DNA of 64,000 nt, taken from Paenibacillus sp. FSL H7-0737. GTDB taxonomy: Bacteria > Bacillota > Bacilli > Paenibacillales > Paenibacillaceae. The position numbers and the translations under genes were made by a program. Under the pieces are notes generated by a model. The model was not told the DNA's origin. It searched no databases and saw only the letters and a program-made list of their open reading frames with translations. The first letter of the stretch is position 1, and each line of letters begins with the position of its first letter. Positions 7,828 through 18,008 of this stretch are shown here, one piece after another. The DNA lies in contig NZ_CP009279.1 in assembly GCF_000758545.1 (NCBI RefSeq), positions 1,798,001 to 1,862,000 on the forward strand. The letters are read 5' to 3'.

Positions 7828-9891
7828 ATGTTCAAAAAGCTTTTCGGCGTTTTACAAAGAGTCGGTAAAGCGCTGATGCTCCCAGTAGCCATACTGCCAG
7901 CAGCCGGTCTGCTCCTTGGAATAGGAAACATGCTGGTAAACCCCGATTTTCTACAATACGTTCCGGCACTTGAGAACGATGTAGTTCAGGCAATTGCGAA
8001 CGTATTGATGAACTCAGGGCAAATTGTATTTGATAATTTATCCTTACTATTTGCCGTGGGTGTTGCCATCGGTTTATCCGGTGGTGAGGGTGTTGCTGGT
8101 CTAGCCGCTATTATTGGTTTCCTCGTAATGAATGTTACGATGGGTACTGTAATTGGCGTCAATGATTATGTCCTGAGCCAAGGCGACTTTTCCTATGCTA
8201 GCGTCTTAGGAATTCCAACACTGCAAACGGGGGTATTTGGAGGTATACTCGTCGGTATATTGGCATCGTCCATGTACAAACGATTCTTTAAAATCGAACT
8301 TCCATCCTACCTGGGTTTCTTCGCAGGTAAACGTTTCGTTCCGATCATGACTGCGGTAACGTCTTTGATTCTTGGTTTGGCATTGACATTAGTTTGGCCG
8401 CCAATTCAACACGGTCTGAATTATGTATCACAAAGTATGATTGATACGAATAAAACGCTCGCAGCGTTTATCTTCGGAACAATCGAACGCTCGCTTATTC
8501 CTTTTGGTCTGCATCACATCTTCTATTCTCCGTTCTGGTATGAATTTGGTACCTACGTAGATAAAGCTGGGGAATTGGTTCGTGGTGACCAACGGATCTT
8601 CATGCAGCAGCTTCGTGATGGCGTAGAATTCACAGCAGGAACATTTACAACAGGTAAGTATCCTTTCATGATGTTCGGTCTTCCAGCAGCTGCTTTGGCC
8701 ATTTATCATGAAGCTAAACCTCATAATAAAAAACTTGTCGGAGGTTTGATGCTTTCCGCAGCATTGACTTCATTCCTGACAGGGATTACAGAGCCGCTTG
8801 AATTCTCATTCTTGTTCGTAGCTCCATTGCTGTTCGCAGTACATGCTGTTTTTGCAGGTTTGTCCTTTATGACCATGCATATTCTTAATGTCAAGATTGG
8901 TATGACCTTCTCTGGAGGTTTTATTGATTACGTGCTCTTTGGTATTATCCCGAACCGTACGGCTTGGTGGCTCGTAATTCCAGTAGGTCTTGCCCTTGCC
9001 GTAATTTACTACTTCGGATTCCGCTTTGTTATTCGGAAGTTCAATCTGATGACACCGGGTCGTGAAGAGGATACGGGTGAGGTTGAAGATACGAACACAG
9101 AAGCCGTTTCTAAAACGGGTGATGATTTACCACGAAACATCTTGTCTGCGTTGGGTGGTAAAGAGAACATCGCTCATCTGGATGCTTGTATTACCCGCCT
9201 TCGTGTGGAGGTTAAAGATAAATCAGGTGTGGATAAGACTCGTCTGAAGAAGTTAGGTGCATCAGGTGTGCTTGAGGTGGGTAATAACATTCAAGCGATC
9301 TTCGGCACACGTTCCGATACCATTAAATCTCAGATTCAAGATGTAATTAGCGGGAAGACACCTGCGCCAACGCCGGTAGCGGCTACGCCACAGCCTGAAG
9401 AAGAACAGCAGGCAGGTGAAGCTGGTGAAGCGATTATCAAAGAAGATATCGTCTCTCCGGTAAATGGTGAACTAGTGGATATCACTGAGGTTCCCGATGC
9501 AGTATTCTCCCAAAAAATGACGGGTGATGGTTTTGCTTTCTTATCCGATGATGGAAAGATTGCTTCACCGGTCTACGGTAAAGTGTTTAATGTGTTCCCG
9601 AGCAAGCATGCGATCGGCATTATGTCCGATGGAGGTAAGGAAGTGCTCGTTCATATAGGGGTTAATACAGTTAAGCTTAAAGGTCAAGGCTTTACAGTTC
9701 TAGTCGAAGAGGGCGACCTTGTAGCTGCTGGACAGCCGATCATGGAAGTGGATTTAGAATATGTAAAAGCAAATGCACCATCAGTAATGTCTCCTGTTAT
9801 TTTCTCCAATTTACCAGAAGGCTCTTCCGTAACCTTGAAGAAGCCAGGTAAGGTATCCATTGGCGATAAGGATATTATTACCATTCAGTAA
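7828..9891 (+). CDS. ptsG: Glucose-specific PTS transporter EIICBA
   Basis: About 687 residues. The order is a membrane EIIC domain (about 1-400), EIIB with the phosphocysteine in LDACITRLRVEV, a linker rich in Pro/Glu/Ala, and EIIA with the phosphohistidine in VLVHIGVNTVKL. It imports and phosphorylates glucose using phosphate from HPr. I chose ATG 7828 because the family begins MFKxLFGVLQ and AGGAAG then lies eight bases upstream; a GTG at 7819 and an ATG at 7825 are alternatives. It is controlled by the RAT/terminator leader and leads ptsG-ptsH-ptsI. Confidence 0.95.
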   Translation: MFKKLFGVLQRVGKALMLPVAILPAAGLLLGIGNMLVNPDFLQYVPALENDVVQAIANVLMNSGQIVFDNLSLLFAVGVAIGLSGGEGVAGLAAIIGFLVMNVTMGTVIGVNDYVLSQGDFSYASVLGIPTLQTGVFGGILVGILASSMYKRFFKIELPSYLGFFAGKRFVPIMTAVTSLILGLALTLVWPPIQHGLNYVSQSMIDTNKTLAAFIFGTIERSLIPFGLHHIFYSPFWYEFGTYVDKAGELVRGDQRIFMQQLRDGVEFTAGTFTTGKYPFMMFGLPAAALAIYHEAKPHNKKLVGGLMLSAALTSFLTGITEPLEFSFLFVAPLLFAVHAVFAGLSFMTMHILNVKIGMTFSGGFIDYVLFGIIPNRTAWWLVIPVGLALAVIYYFGFRFVIRKFNLMTPGREEDTGEVEDTNTEAVSKTGDDLPRNILSALGGKENIAHLDACITRLRVEVKDKSGVDKTRLKKLGASGVLEVGNNIQAIFGTRSDTIKSQIQDVISGKTPAPTPVAATPQPEEEQQAGEAGEAIIKEDIVSPVNGELVDITEVPDAVFSQKMTGDGFAFLSDDGKIASPVYGKVFNVFPSKHAIGIMSDGGKEVLVHIGVNTVKLKGQGFTVLVEEGDLVAAGQPIMEVDLEYVKANAPSVMSPVIFSNLPEGSSVTLKKPGKVSIGDKDIITIQ

Positions 9892-9906
9892 AAGTGCAAG
9901 GGTGGA

Positions 9907-9933
9907 CGCTTCCTTTAAACATTAAAGGGAGCG
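9907..9933 (+). other. Intercistronic hairpin between ptsG and ptsH
   Basis: A 12-bp stem with one G-U pair (9907-9918 with 9922-9933) and a 3-base loop. No T tract follows, so it is more likely an mRNA processing or stability element than a terminator. Confidence 0.55.
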
Positions 9934-9991
9934 AAGCCTTCACTATAAATTTAAAAATATTCTATTAAAAGAAAGCGAGTTGGATAATATT

Positions 9992-10267
9992 ATGCAAACA
10001 ACATTCAGAATTATCGATGAAGATGGAATTCACGCACGTCCGGCAACTGCCTTGGTAAATACAGCGACGAAATTCAAAGGTACAGAAGCTTATGCAGAAG
10101 CAAAAGGCAAAAAAGTTACATTGAAATCTATCCTTGGCGTATTGTCATTGGGTCTAGAAGCTGGAGACACTTTGTCTCTGATTACTGAAGGTAGCGAAGA
10201 AGCTGAAGCTCTGAGCGCACTTTCTGATGTAATGATTAAAGAAGGGCTAGGGGAAATCCATGAATAA
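9992..10267 (+). CDS. ptsH: Phosphocarrier protein HPr
   Basis: 91 residues. The phosphoryl acceptor His14 lies in GIHARPAT, and the HPr-kinase site Ser46 lies in [10 protein letters not shown], so both the PTS and the CcpA co-repressor roles are supported. ATG 9992 matches the family start; an upstream in-frame TTG at 9980 is less likely. The ribosome site is weak. The stop overlaps the ptsI start by eight bases. Confidence 0.96.
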   Translation: MQTTFRIIDEDGIHARPATALVNTATKFKGTEAYAEAKGKKVTLKSILGVLSLGLEAGDTLSLITEGSEEAEALSALSDVMIKEGLGEIHE

Positions 10268-11972
10268 AATTTCAGGAATCGCGGCTTCAGCAGGGATTGC
10301 AGTAGCCCGTGCTTTTATCCTGAAACATCCGGATTATACAATTACAAAAACTAGTATCAGTGATCCTGAAGCAGAAGTCGCCAAGTTGAATGACGCACTT
10401 GCTAAATCAAGTGCTGAACTGCAGACCATTAAAGAGCGTACTTTAGCAGAACTAGGAGAGAAGAAAGCAGAGATTTTTGCATCTCATCTGCTGATTCTTG
10501 AGGACCCTGAGCTGATTAATCCCGTAATTGATAAAATTCGTCAGGAATCGGTTAATGCGGACTATGCACTAAACGAAGTAGCTACACAATTCATTGAAAT
10601 GTTCGAAAACATGAAGAGTGCTTACTTACAAGAACGTGCAGCTGACATGCGTGATGTGACCAAACGCCTGCTGAACCACTTGCTGGGTATTCATTATGTT
10701 AGTCCTGCAGAAATAAATGAAGAGGTTATTGTTATCGCTGAGGATTTAACACCTTCTGACACAGCACAGCTAAATCGCAAGTATGTTAAAGGCTTCACAA
10801 CAAACATTGGTGGACGTACGTCCCACTCCGCGATTATGGCACGTTCTTTGGAAATTCCAGCGGTAGTTGGAACTAAGAATGTCATGACAGAAGTGAATTC
10901 TGGGGATCTAGTGATTGTCGATGGTCTGAACGGTGACGTTCTTATTAATCCTAGTGAAGCAGAAGTGGCGGAGTACGTTCGCAAGCAGGAAGCTTACGAC
11001 TTGCAAATTGCAGAGTGGAAGAAACTTCGTGATAAACCAACGATTTCTTCAGACGGTAAGCACGTGGAGCTGGCGGCTAATATCGGTACACCAAACGATG
11101 TCAATGGTGTAATTGAGAATGGTGGCGAAGGTGTAGGCTTGTATCGTACTGAGTTTCTATACATGGGCCGCGATAAGCTGCCTTCTGAGGAAATTCAATA
11201 TAACGCCTATCGTACTGTGCTTGAGAATATGAAAGGCAAACCGGTAGTCGTACGTACACTTGATATCGGTGGCGACAAAGAACTTCCATATCTGGATCTT
11301 CCAAAGGAAATGAATCCTTTCTTAGGATTCCGTGCGATTCGTCTTTGTCTGGATCGTCAGGATATTTTCCGTACACAACTGCGTGCTTTACTGAGAGCAA
11401 GTGTTCATGGGGATCTTCGCATTATGTTCCCTATGATCGCAACACTTGGTGAATTCCGTGCAGCTCGTGATCTTCTGCTTGAAGAGAAAGCGAAGCTTCG
11501 TGAAGAAGGAAAGGAAGTATCTGACAACATTCAGCTCGGCATTATGGTTGAGATTCCTTCCACTGCTGTACTGGCTGACCAGTTCGCAAAGGAAGTTGAT
11601 TTCTTCAGTATTGGTACGAATGACCTTATTCAATATACAATGGCTGCTGACCGTATGAATGAACGGGTGTCTTACCTGTATCAGCCATACAATCCGGCCA
11701 TCCTGCGTCTGGTCAAGAATGTAATTGATGCAGCGCATGCAGAAGGTAAATGGACAGGAATGTGCGGTGAGATGGCTGGGGACGCAACAGCGATTCCACT
11801 CTTACTAGGTCTTGGTCTTGATGAATTCAGTATGAGTGCAACGTCAATTCTGCCAGCACGTAGTCAAATTTCTAAATTGTCGGCTGCCGACATGAAGGAA
11901 CTGGCTGCAAAAGCATTGCAACTTGGCACTGCTGAAGAAGTAGCTGCACTTGTTCAAAGCATCACTAACTAA
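10260..11972 (+). CDS. ptsI: PTS enzyme I, phosphoenolpyruvate-protein phosphotransferase
   Basis: 570 residues, the standard length. The active-site His189 lies in [25 protein letters not shown] sequence, and the C-terminal PEP-binding barrel shows [23 protein letters not shown] and the Cys of [11 protein letters not shown]. It transfers phosphate from PEP to HPr in the cytoplasm. It overlaps ptsH and is followed by a terminator, closing the operon. Confidence 0.96.
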   Translation: MNKISGIAASAGIAVARAFILKHPDYTITKTSISDPEAEVAKLNDALAKSSAELQTIKERTLAELGEKKAEIFASHLLILEDPELINPVIDKIRQESVNADYALNEVATQFIEMFENMKSAYLQERAADMRDVTKRLLNHLLGIHYVSPAEINEEVIVIAEDLTPSDTAQLNRKYVKGFTTNIGGRTSHSAIMARSLEIPAVVGTKNVMTEVNSGDLVIVDGLNGDVLINPSEAEVAEYVRKQEAYDLQIAEWKKLRDKPTISSDGKHVELAANIGTPNDVNGVIENGGEGVGLYRTEFLYMGRDKLPSEEIQYNAYRTVLENMKGKPVVVRTLDIGGDKELPYLDLPKEMNPFLGFRAIRLCLDRQDIFRTQLRALLRASVHGDLRIMFPMIATLGEFRAARDLLLEEKAKLREEGKEVSDNIQLGIMVEIPSTAVLADQFAKEVDFFSIGTNDLIQYTMAADRMNERVSYLYQPYNPAILRLVKNVIDAAHAEGKWTGMCGEMAGDATAIPLLLGLGLDEFSMSATSILPARSQISKLSAADMKELAAKALQLGTAEEVAALVQSITN

Positions 11973-12028
11973 CTATTTCCATATGCATTACTCCGTTAAA
12001 ACGTTTTATAACGTTCCAACTACTATTA

Positions 12029-12060
12029 CCGACTTCCGATGTTTGGAGGTCGGTTTTTTT
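12029..12060 (+). terminator. Terminator of ptsGHI
   Basis: A 9-bp stem CCGACTTCC/GGAGGTCGG with one G-U pair and a T run, 57 bases after the ptsI stop. Confidence 0.9.
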
Positions 12061-12193
12061 GTGTTTATATCGATAATTTTATTTCTTACGTTGGCTTAAG
12101 TTCATACGTGAGCGTTATACTCAATTTAGAATAATTAAATTCACTTTTTATTTGCTTTATTGCACAGATGTCTATGCCGATAGTAATAGTGAT

Positions 12194-12285
12194 GAGTATA
12201 AAGTCGGTAAGGAACCCAAACCTGTAAATATGTCTTACATATAATAGTATGAATCTATAGAAAGTTTATACTCCTTTACCGACTT
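12194..12285 (+). repeat. Interleaved inverted repeats in the pullulanase leader region
   Basis: GAGTATAAA (12194-12202) is complementary to TTTATACTC (12265-12273). AAGTCGGTAA (12201-12210) plus GGA is complementary to TCC plus TTACCGACTT (12276-12285). The arms alternate A-B-A'-B', so both helices cannot nest: they form either a pseudoknot or two exclusive folds. The rest of 12061-12384 is AT-rich, with no ORF that I can support. Confidence 0.6.
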
Positions 12286-12312
12286 GCAGAGCTGTGCAAG
12301 TATTAATATGAT
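12284..12312 (+). promoter_or_regulatory. Sigma-A-type promoter of pullulanase
   Basis: TTGCAG (12284-12289), 17 bases, TATGAT (12307-12312), about 70 bases before the start codon. The -35 overlaps the right arm of the inverted repeat. Confidence 0.55.
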
Positions 12313-12384
12313 CTAAATTGGAAATATTTGGACTTATAAGCATCCCTATAAGTTAGCCAGGGAGCCATAGGATGGTGTTAACTC

Positions 12385-14724
12385 ATGAGTAAAAATGTTA
12401 TAAATACAGAATTAATGTTAGAGGTCTATGAAGGTAAAGACCTGGGCTTGACGTACTCGGTGGAGTACAGTGTATTTAAAGTTTGGGCACCTACTGCTTT
12501 TGCTGTATCTCTAGTTTTGTACGAAACAGATGGAAATCAACGTAACATTGGATTTGATCCGAGCTCTACAGATAGTGGGCGTATTATATATATGCAGCGT
12601 CAGAACGGCGGAGTCTGGCAGACTAAGTTATCAGGTGATTTAAAAGGGAAATATTATATGTACCGTGCTGTATTTGCTGATGGAAATGTGACGGAAGCGG
12701 TAGATCCTTATGCAACAGCCGTATCGGCAAATGGTTTAAGAACAGCAATCGTTGATTTGCGCAGGACCCATCCTGAGCATTGGGAGAAGGACGTTGCTCC
12801 TCCATTGCAGCATCCTGCAGACGCGGTTATTTACGAGCTGCATGTGCGTGACTTCTCCTCACATGAGAGCTCTGGCATGTACTATAAGGGCAGATTCAAA
12901 GCATTTACTGAATTTGGATTAAGAGATTCGGAAGGAAATGCAATAGGTATTGATCATCTGGTTGAATTGGGTATCACCCATGTACATCTGATGCCCGTGT
13001 TTGATTTCCAGACCGTAGATGAGTTAAGTGTAATAAAGCGTGGTTCGTCCATTGAACATACCGACTACAATTGGGGATATGATCCTCAGCATTATAATGT
13101 ACCGGAAGGATCATATAGCACTGATCCTACCGATCCAGGTCTACGAATCCGGGAATTTAAAGAAATGGTTCAGGCTTTGCATAGTCGTGGGATTTCAGTA
13201 ATTATGGATGTGGTTTACAACCACACGTATGCTGTGGAGAAGGGCCCCTTCGAGCCGCTTGTACCAGATTACTTCTATCGCCGTGACTACTTGGGGCGTT
13301 TATCTAATGGCTCGGGAGTTGGTAACGAGCTGGCTACAGAGCGTCCGATGGTACGTAAATATATTAAGGATTCGTTGTCCTACTGGGCTACGGAGTATCA
13401 TATTGATGGCTTCAGATTTGATCTTATGGGTCTGATGGATAGTGTGACCATGCGTGAAATAACGGAAGAGCTTCGACTTGAGGTGAATCCTAATCTGCTG
13501 TTATATGGCGAACCTTGGACAGGTGGAGATTCTCCACTGGCAACAAAGACGCTAAAAGGTGTGCAGCGGGGGAAAGGATATGCTGTCTTCAATGATAACT
13601 TTCGTTCGGCGATCAAAGGTGATAGTGATGGATGGGGACGGGGCTTCATTACAGGGGAATACGGCAAAGAAGGGGCTATTGCAGCCGGAATCAAAGGAGC
13701 CATCCACGAATTTACAGACTCCCCAGTGGAATCGGTGAACTATGTAACAGCCCATGACAATTTGAATTTATGGGATAAGGTGCTTACCGTTCAAGGGGGA
13801 TTTCAGGATGCCGTTTCACGGGCTAATCCTTACGTGAATGTAGATCTGGAGAATATTCTCTGCAATGAGACCGTGCGCCGATCCCTACTTGCAAATGGAA
13901 TCATCCTGACCTCGCAAGGGATTCCATTCCTGCATGCCGGTGATGAGCTACTGCGCAGTAAATTTGGAGATCATAATAGCTATCGTAGCGGTGATACGAT
14001 TAACGCGATCCGCTGGAACATGAAGAGTATGTTTAAGCCTGTATTTCAATATTATAAAGGTTTGATCGAACTGCGGCGTACACATCCGGCATTTCGTCTA
14101 CATGGTCGGCAGGAAATTGAGCGTTCGCTGGAATTTCTGCGCTGTGATGGGGGGATCGTGTCGTACCTGCTTAGAAATCATGCAGGAGGCGACCTCTGGA
14201 ACAATATAACAGTCATCTTTAATGCCAATAATGATCGAGTAAAGCTATCTCTTCCTGAAGCTAACAACGGTTGGAACGTGGTAGTGGATCATACCCGAGC
14301 GGGGACAGAAGCATTCCGGAAGGTCGCAGGTAGCGAGGTGGATATTGAAGGCTTGTCGATGATGGTGCTCTATGATGAATGTGGTGAGCCAGCACCGCGG
14401 TCCAAAATTATCGAAGTACACTATGAACGGCCAGATGGGAAATATCAAGGCTGGAATCTTTGGGTTTGGGATACAGGAATTCAGGACGGACAATGCGACT
14501 TTCGGTATATGGAGGATGGGCGTGCAGTTGCACGAATTGAGGTGTTGCCAGATACCGATTCTATCGGGTATATATTACGACTAAATGACTGGGAAGAGAA
14601 AGATGGGGATGGCGATCGCTTCATTGATTGTTCCAAGGATGAAGAGCTGATCAAGGTCATGGTTATAGATCGTGATCAGGAGAATGATGGAATCTCAGAT
14701 GATCATCTGCAGTTAACCAGTTAA
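12385..14724 (+). CDS. pulA: Type I pullulanase with C-terminal pullulan-binding domain
   Basis: 779 residues with no signal peptide, so it is probably intracellular and debranches alpha-1,6 links of glycogen or imported maltodextrins. An N-terminal CBM48-like domain (VFKVWAPTAFAVSLVLY) is followed by a GH13 barrel carrying YNWGYDP, the type I pullulanase signature. Catalytic-region residues lie in DGFRFDLMG, LYGEPWTGG and VTAHDNLNLWD. The last 120 or so residues (IIEVHYERPDGKYQGWNLWVWD) look like a PUD/CBM41 domain, which I would expect at the N terminus of secreted pullulanases. The gene is monocistronic. Confidence 0.92.
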   Translation: MSKNVINTELMLEVYEGKDLGLTYSVEYSVFKVWAPTAFAVSLVLYETDGNQRNIGFDPSSTDSGRIIYMQRQNGGVWQTKLSGDLKGKYYMYRAVFADGNVTEAVDPYATAVSANGLRTAIVDLRRTHPEHWEKDVAPPLQHPADAVIYELHVRDFSSHESSGMYYKGRFKAFTEFGLRDSEGNAIGIDHLVELGITHVHLMPVFDFQTVDELSVIKRGSSIEHTDYNWGYDPQHYNVPEGSYSTDPTDPGLRIREFKEMVQALHSRGISVIMDVVYNHTYAVEKGPFEPLVPDYFYRRDYLGRLSNGSGVGNELATERPMVRKYIKDSLSYWATEYHIDGFRFDLMGLMDSVTMREITEELRLEVNPNLLLYGEPWTGGDSPLATKTLKGVQRGKGYAVFNDNFRSAIKGDSDGWGRGFITGEYGKEGAIAAGIKGAIHEFTDSPVESVNYVTAHDNLNLWDKVLTVQGGFQDAVSRANPYVNVDLENILCNETVRRSLLANGIILTSQGIPFLHAGDELLRSKFGDHNSYRSGDTINAIRWNMKSMFKPVFQYYKGLIELRRTHPAFRLHGRQEIERSLEFLRCDGGIVSYLLRNHAGGDLWNNITVIFNANNDRVKLSLPEANNGWNVVVDHTRAGTEAFRKVAGSEVDIEGLSMMVLYDECGEPAPRSKIIEVHYERPDGKYQGWNLWVWDTGIQDGQCDFRYMEDGRAVARIEVLPDTDSIGYILRLNDWEEKDGDGDRFIDCSKDEELIKVMVIDRDQENDGISDDHLQLTS

Positions 14725-14731
14725 AAAAATA

Positions 14732-14778
14732 AAAAAGAGCTGCTTCAGGGTTAGTTGTACCCCGGAACAGCTCTTTTT
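14732..14778. terminator. Bidirectional terminator between pulA and the diguanylate cyclase
   Basis: AAAAAGAGCTG (14732-14742) pairs with CAGCTCTTTTT (14768-14778), with A/T runs on both sides, so it serves the convergent genes on both strands. Confidence 0.92.
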
Positions 14779-14785
14779 GTTGATC

Positions 14786-16402
14786 TTATGGTTTTCCGAT
14801 GATCTGGTTGGATAAACCTACATCTAAAAGCTCGTAGTAGAGATTAGCTTCATTCCCTCCATGGTCTTTGGAAAGGTACATCGCTAGATCTGCGGCACGC
14901 AAAAGTTCATTAATACTGCCTCCATGCTCAGGAAATAGGGCTACACCAATACTTGCGGAGGTGTGGAAGCTAGATCCATTGTCAATAGACCAAGATTTGT
15001 TGAATAACTTAAGCAACCGTTGTAGCATTTCATCTAACATTTCTGGAGAAGTAAATCGGTGTAGTACCACTGCGAATTCATCACCGCCAATCCGGAACGC
15101 CTGGCCTACACCTTTAACCGTTTGCAAAAGCTCTCGAGAGAGCAGCTGGAGAAATTCGTCTCCAGCCAGATGTCCTAAGGTATCGTTTAACTGCTTGAAT
15201 CTATCACAATCCAGCAATGCGAGTGCAATATTCTTTCTCCGTTCCTCGGGTTGGTTGATGAGATTCTCCATGTACATTTTGAAATGAGCACGGTTGGGAA
15301 TCGCGGTTAAATGATCATAGAAGGCTAGCTTATGTAATCGTTCTTCGTATTGCTTCCGTTGTGTAATTTCACGGGACACTAACATAAATTGTGCTGGGAA
15401 ATTATTGCTTCCCCGAACAGGCGACACCTTCGTTTCCAGCCATACCCATTGCCCTTCAGCTCCACGCATTCGTAGCTCTGAGATACGAGGGGTTCCTTGA
15501 ACGACACTCTTTAGTTTAGCCCAAGCAATTTCCGGTTCACGAATGTAGTTGGAGAGTGGATCACCCTTTTTAGGAACATAGCCGAGAATACTTGAATGTG
15601 AAGGGGAGCTATACAGTATCAACCCGTTAGGATCAGTCAAAATAATAAAGTCAGACATGGTTTCACCGATTAGCTGATAGAGTGTTTGTTCCTCTAGCAT
15701 TTCATTTTTGAGCCAAATGATTTTGCGACCCAGATAAATAATAACTAGAAGCAGAATAAAGAAGACCAATGAGTATAGCGCAAAGAGTGCACTCTTTTTA
15801 TCTTGGAATCCATCTGTTACTTGTAAAGCGTAGGTGTCTATCAGGTCTTCTGATTGATCTAGATGAGTTCTGACTTCATTTAACTGCATGTTCAGACTTA
15901 CAGCATGATATGAAGCAGGGTCCCATCCGATCTGCATTCGTTCAGCTATCAATTTACTCCTTGTACTCTTCCATAGGACTAGGGATGTTTCGAAGGCATG
16001 GAGCTCGTTCTCTAATTCAGTAAGAATATTTGCCTGTTTCAAATCACTGTAGGGTTTATTGATAGATTTGATGTCTGAACTTGCTAGGCCTACCCGTTCT
16101 TGTGCTTGTTGATTATTGTCCTTAAATTCCTGAATGAACTGATCACGTTCAGCGTCAGTGAGGTTCGAGCTCATGGAGGAGTGGAGAGCGATTGCGGCTT
16201 GATACAGATCACGATCAGCACTCAGTATGAGCTCAGAGTTCTCAAATACATCTTCATATAAAGAATCTGACATTCTGTTAATGGTGTGATTCAGATAGAG
16301 TAAAGAAGCTACACTAATCCCAACCAGTAGAATGGAGATCGCAGCGAAAATAAAGATTAGTTTGCGTGTTACTTTGATATCGAAAAATCCAGCCACGGTC
16401 AT
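14786..16402 (-). CDS. Membrane sensor diguanylate cyclase (PAS-GGDEF)
   Basis: 538 residues. A membrane span (about 10-33), an extracytoplasmic helical sensor of about 150 residues, a second span (about 205-225), a PAS domain (about 235-350) and a GGDEF domain (about 365-530) with RIGGDEFAVVLHR. It should make cyclic-di-GMP from two GTP. The inhibitory site five residues before GGDEF reads KGVG instead of RxxD, so product inhibition may be absent. ATG 16402 follows GGGGAG at rather short spacing; an in-frame TTG at 16429 is the alternative. Confidence 0.88.
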   Translation of the reverse strand: MTVAGFFDIKVTRKLIFIFAAISILLVGISVASLLYLNHTINRMSDSLYEDVFENSELILSADRDLYQAAIALHSSMSSNLTDAERDQFIQEFKDNNQQAQERVGLASSDIKSINKPYSDLKQANILTELENELHAFETSLVLWKSTRSKLIAERMQIGWDPASYHAVSLNMQLNEVRTHLDQSEDLIDTYALQVTDGFQDKKSALFALYSLVFFILLLVIIYLGRKIIWLKNEMLEEQTLYQLIGETMSDFIILTDPNGLILYSSPSHSSILGYVPKKGDPLSNYIREPEIAWAKLKSVVQGTPRISELRMRGAEGQWVWLETKVSPVRGSNNFPAQFMLVSREITQRKQYEERLHKLAFYDHLTAIPNRAHFKMYMENLINQPEERRKNIALALLDCDRFKQLNDTLGHLAGDEFLQLLSRELLQTVKGVGQAFRIGGDEFAVVLHRFTSPEMLDEMLQRLLKLFNKSWSIDNGSSFHTSASIGVALFPEHGGSINELLRAADLAMYLSKDHGGNEANLYYELLDVGLSNQIIGKP

Positions 16403-16784
16403 CTTCTCCCCGCATAAGATGTTTAACAAATCTTATTGCTGCTAACCTATAACCTGCGGAACTTCCATTTGTGGCAGGCGTGTTTTATTTTCAGGCAAAG
16501 ATGTTGAGAGTGATTATGTAAAAAAAAGAGGTGTTGTAACATAGTGGGAAATGAGGCATGGGAAAGATAAATTGTGTGTGGATCGCTGTTTGTAGTACAA
16601 CAAGTATATAGGACGTCCTACTTATAGAGCAATCGCTTCCTCAAATAAATATCAATAATAAAAAATTTAAATGATTATGGTATGGGCCTATTGCCTTATC
16701 TATATTCAAATCCATAAATCCTATTACCCAACGCCTTCGTAAATGATACCCAGCTCAGCCCCAAAAATATGAGTTCTGTTATGT
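16403..16784. other. Intergenic stretch without a supported gene
   Basis: About 380 AT-rich bases between the diguanylate cyclase start and the end of the exporter operon, both on the minus strand. The only structure I note is a 10-bp palindrome AGGACGTCCT at 16610-16619, which could be a regulator site. No convincing promoter or ORF was seen. Confidence 0.4.
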
Positions 16785-16823
16785 TAAAAAAGCTGCCTAG
16801 TCATAATAATGACTGTGGCAGCT
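16785..16823 (-). terminator. Terminator of the exporter operon
   Basis: Reading on the minus strand, AGCTGCC (16823-16817) pairs with GGCAGCT (16797-16791), extended inward by AGTCAT/ATGACT, and is followed by six T. It lies 13 bases after the permease stop. Confidence 0.9.
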
Positions 16824-16835
16824 GACTTGAAGTTA

Positions 16836-18008
16836 CTATTCGTTACGTAGTGCATGAATGGGGCGAAGCCGTGCGGCTTTGTTCGCAGGCATCATTCCGA
16901 AAATCACACCGATAAGCAAGGAGAAAACAAAAGATATCAGTACCATATCCCAAGCAATGGATACTGTAAGTGAAGTGTACTTTCCTAGTAACCAACTACC
17001 TGCAACTCCAATGCCAACACCGATCACCCCACCCAATCCGCTAAGCACAATGGATTCGATCATGAATTGAGCGAGAATATCGAACTTTTTGGCGCCGATT
17101 GCTTTGCGGATACCAATTTCTCTTGTTCTTTCATTAACGGATACGATCATAATATTCATAATGCCGATCCCCCCGACAAACAGAGAAATGCCGGCAATTC
17201 CCGCAAGTGCCATTGAAAGCGTAGCTGTCGTAGAATTAACAGTTTCCAGCATCTCTTGAGAGTCAAATACACTAAAAGCATTATCTGCATAATTAAATTT
17301 AGCATCCAGTGTACTCTCTAGTTTATCTTTTACGGTAGCTACAGTGTCTGCTGAAGTCGTCGCAATTGTGATGGAACGTACGCCTTTGCTTTTTAACTGA
17401 CGTTCTGCAGTAGCTATAGGGATCAATAAGATATCATCGTTGGAGCCACTTAGACTAGAGCCTTTCGCTTCCAAAAGACCGACGATTTTATAGCTGATCC
17501 CGTTTAGCTGTACCTTTTGGCCTACTGGATCATCTGTGCCGAATAAATCCTCAGCCGTACCTGTGCCGATTAGCGCTACCTTCTGCCGGTACTCCGTATC
17601 AATATCAAGCAGGAAACGTCCTGACTGCACATGAAAATCCTTAACGTCCTCATAAGAAGGAGTAATGCCCTCAACAGTTACGCTAACATTCTCAGTATTA
17701 TGCTTGGCTGTAACGTTGCCACTGATCACAGGAGCTACATTTTCTATCCCCTCTATATCTCCAAGTGCCAAAGCTTCTTCATAGGTGAGGGAGGTGGTAG
17801 CCCCACGGCCAGTGATGTTTACCGTCAGTTGATTTGTTCCGAGTCCATTAAGCTGCTCCGTAATTTGAGAAGTAGTTCCCTGCCCCACAGAAACGAGGAT
17901 GATAACGGATGATACACCAATAATAATACCCAGCATCGTTAAAAAAGCTCTTACTTTACTGCTGTAAATACTTTTTAGAGCCATCCGCATACTTTGAAAT
18001 AATTTCAC
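16836..18008 (-). CDS. yknZ: MacB/FtsX-type ABC transporter permease (YknZ-like)
   Basis: 390 residues with the MacB layout: a first span near 17-40 (AFLTMLGIIIGVSSVIILVSVGQG), a large extracytoplasmic domain (about 45-260) and three C-terminal spans. The family motif NERTREIGIRKAIGAK is present. Together with the ATPase and adaptor it forms a MacAB-like exporter. B. subtilis YknXYZ protects against the SDP toxin, but the substrate here is unknown. The start overlaps the ATPase stop by four bases. Confidence 0.9.
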   Translation of the reverse strand: MKLFQSMRMALKSIYSSKVRAFLTMLGIIIGVSSVIILVSVGQGTTSQITEQLNGLGTNQLTVNITGRGATTSLTYEEALALGDIEGIENVAPVISGNVTAKHNTENVSVTVEGITPSYEDVKDFHVQSGRFLLDIDTEYRQKVALIGTGTAEDLFGTDDPVGQKVQLNGISYKIVGLLEAKGSSLSGSNDDILLIPIATAERQLKSKGVRSITIATTSADTVATVKDKLESTLDAKFNYADNAFSVFDSQEMLETVNSTTATLSMALAGIAGISLFVGGIGIMNIMIVSVNERTREIGIRKAIGAKKFDILAQFMIESIVLSGLGGVIGVGIGVAGSWLLGKYTSLTVSIAWDMVLISFVFSLLIGVIFGMMPANKAARLRPIHALRNE

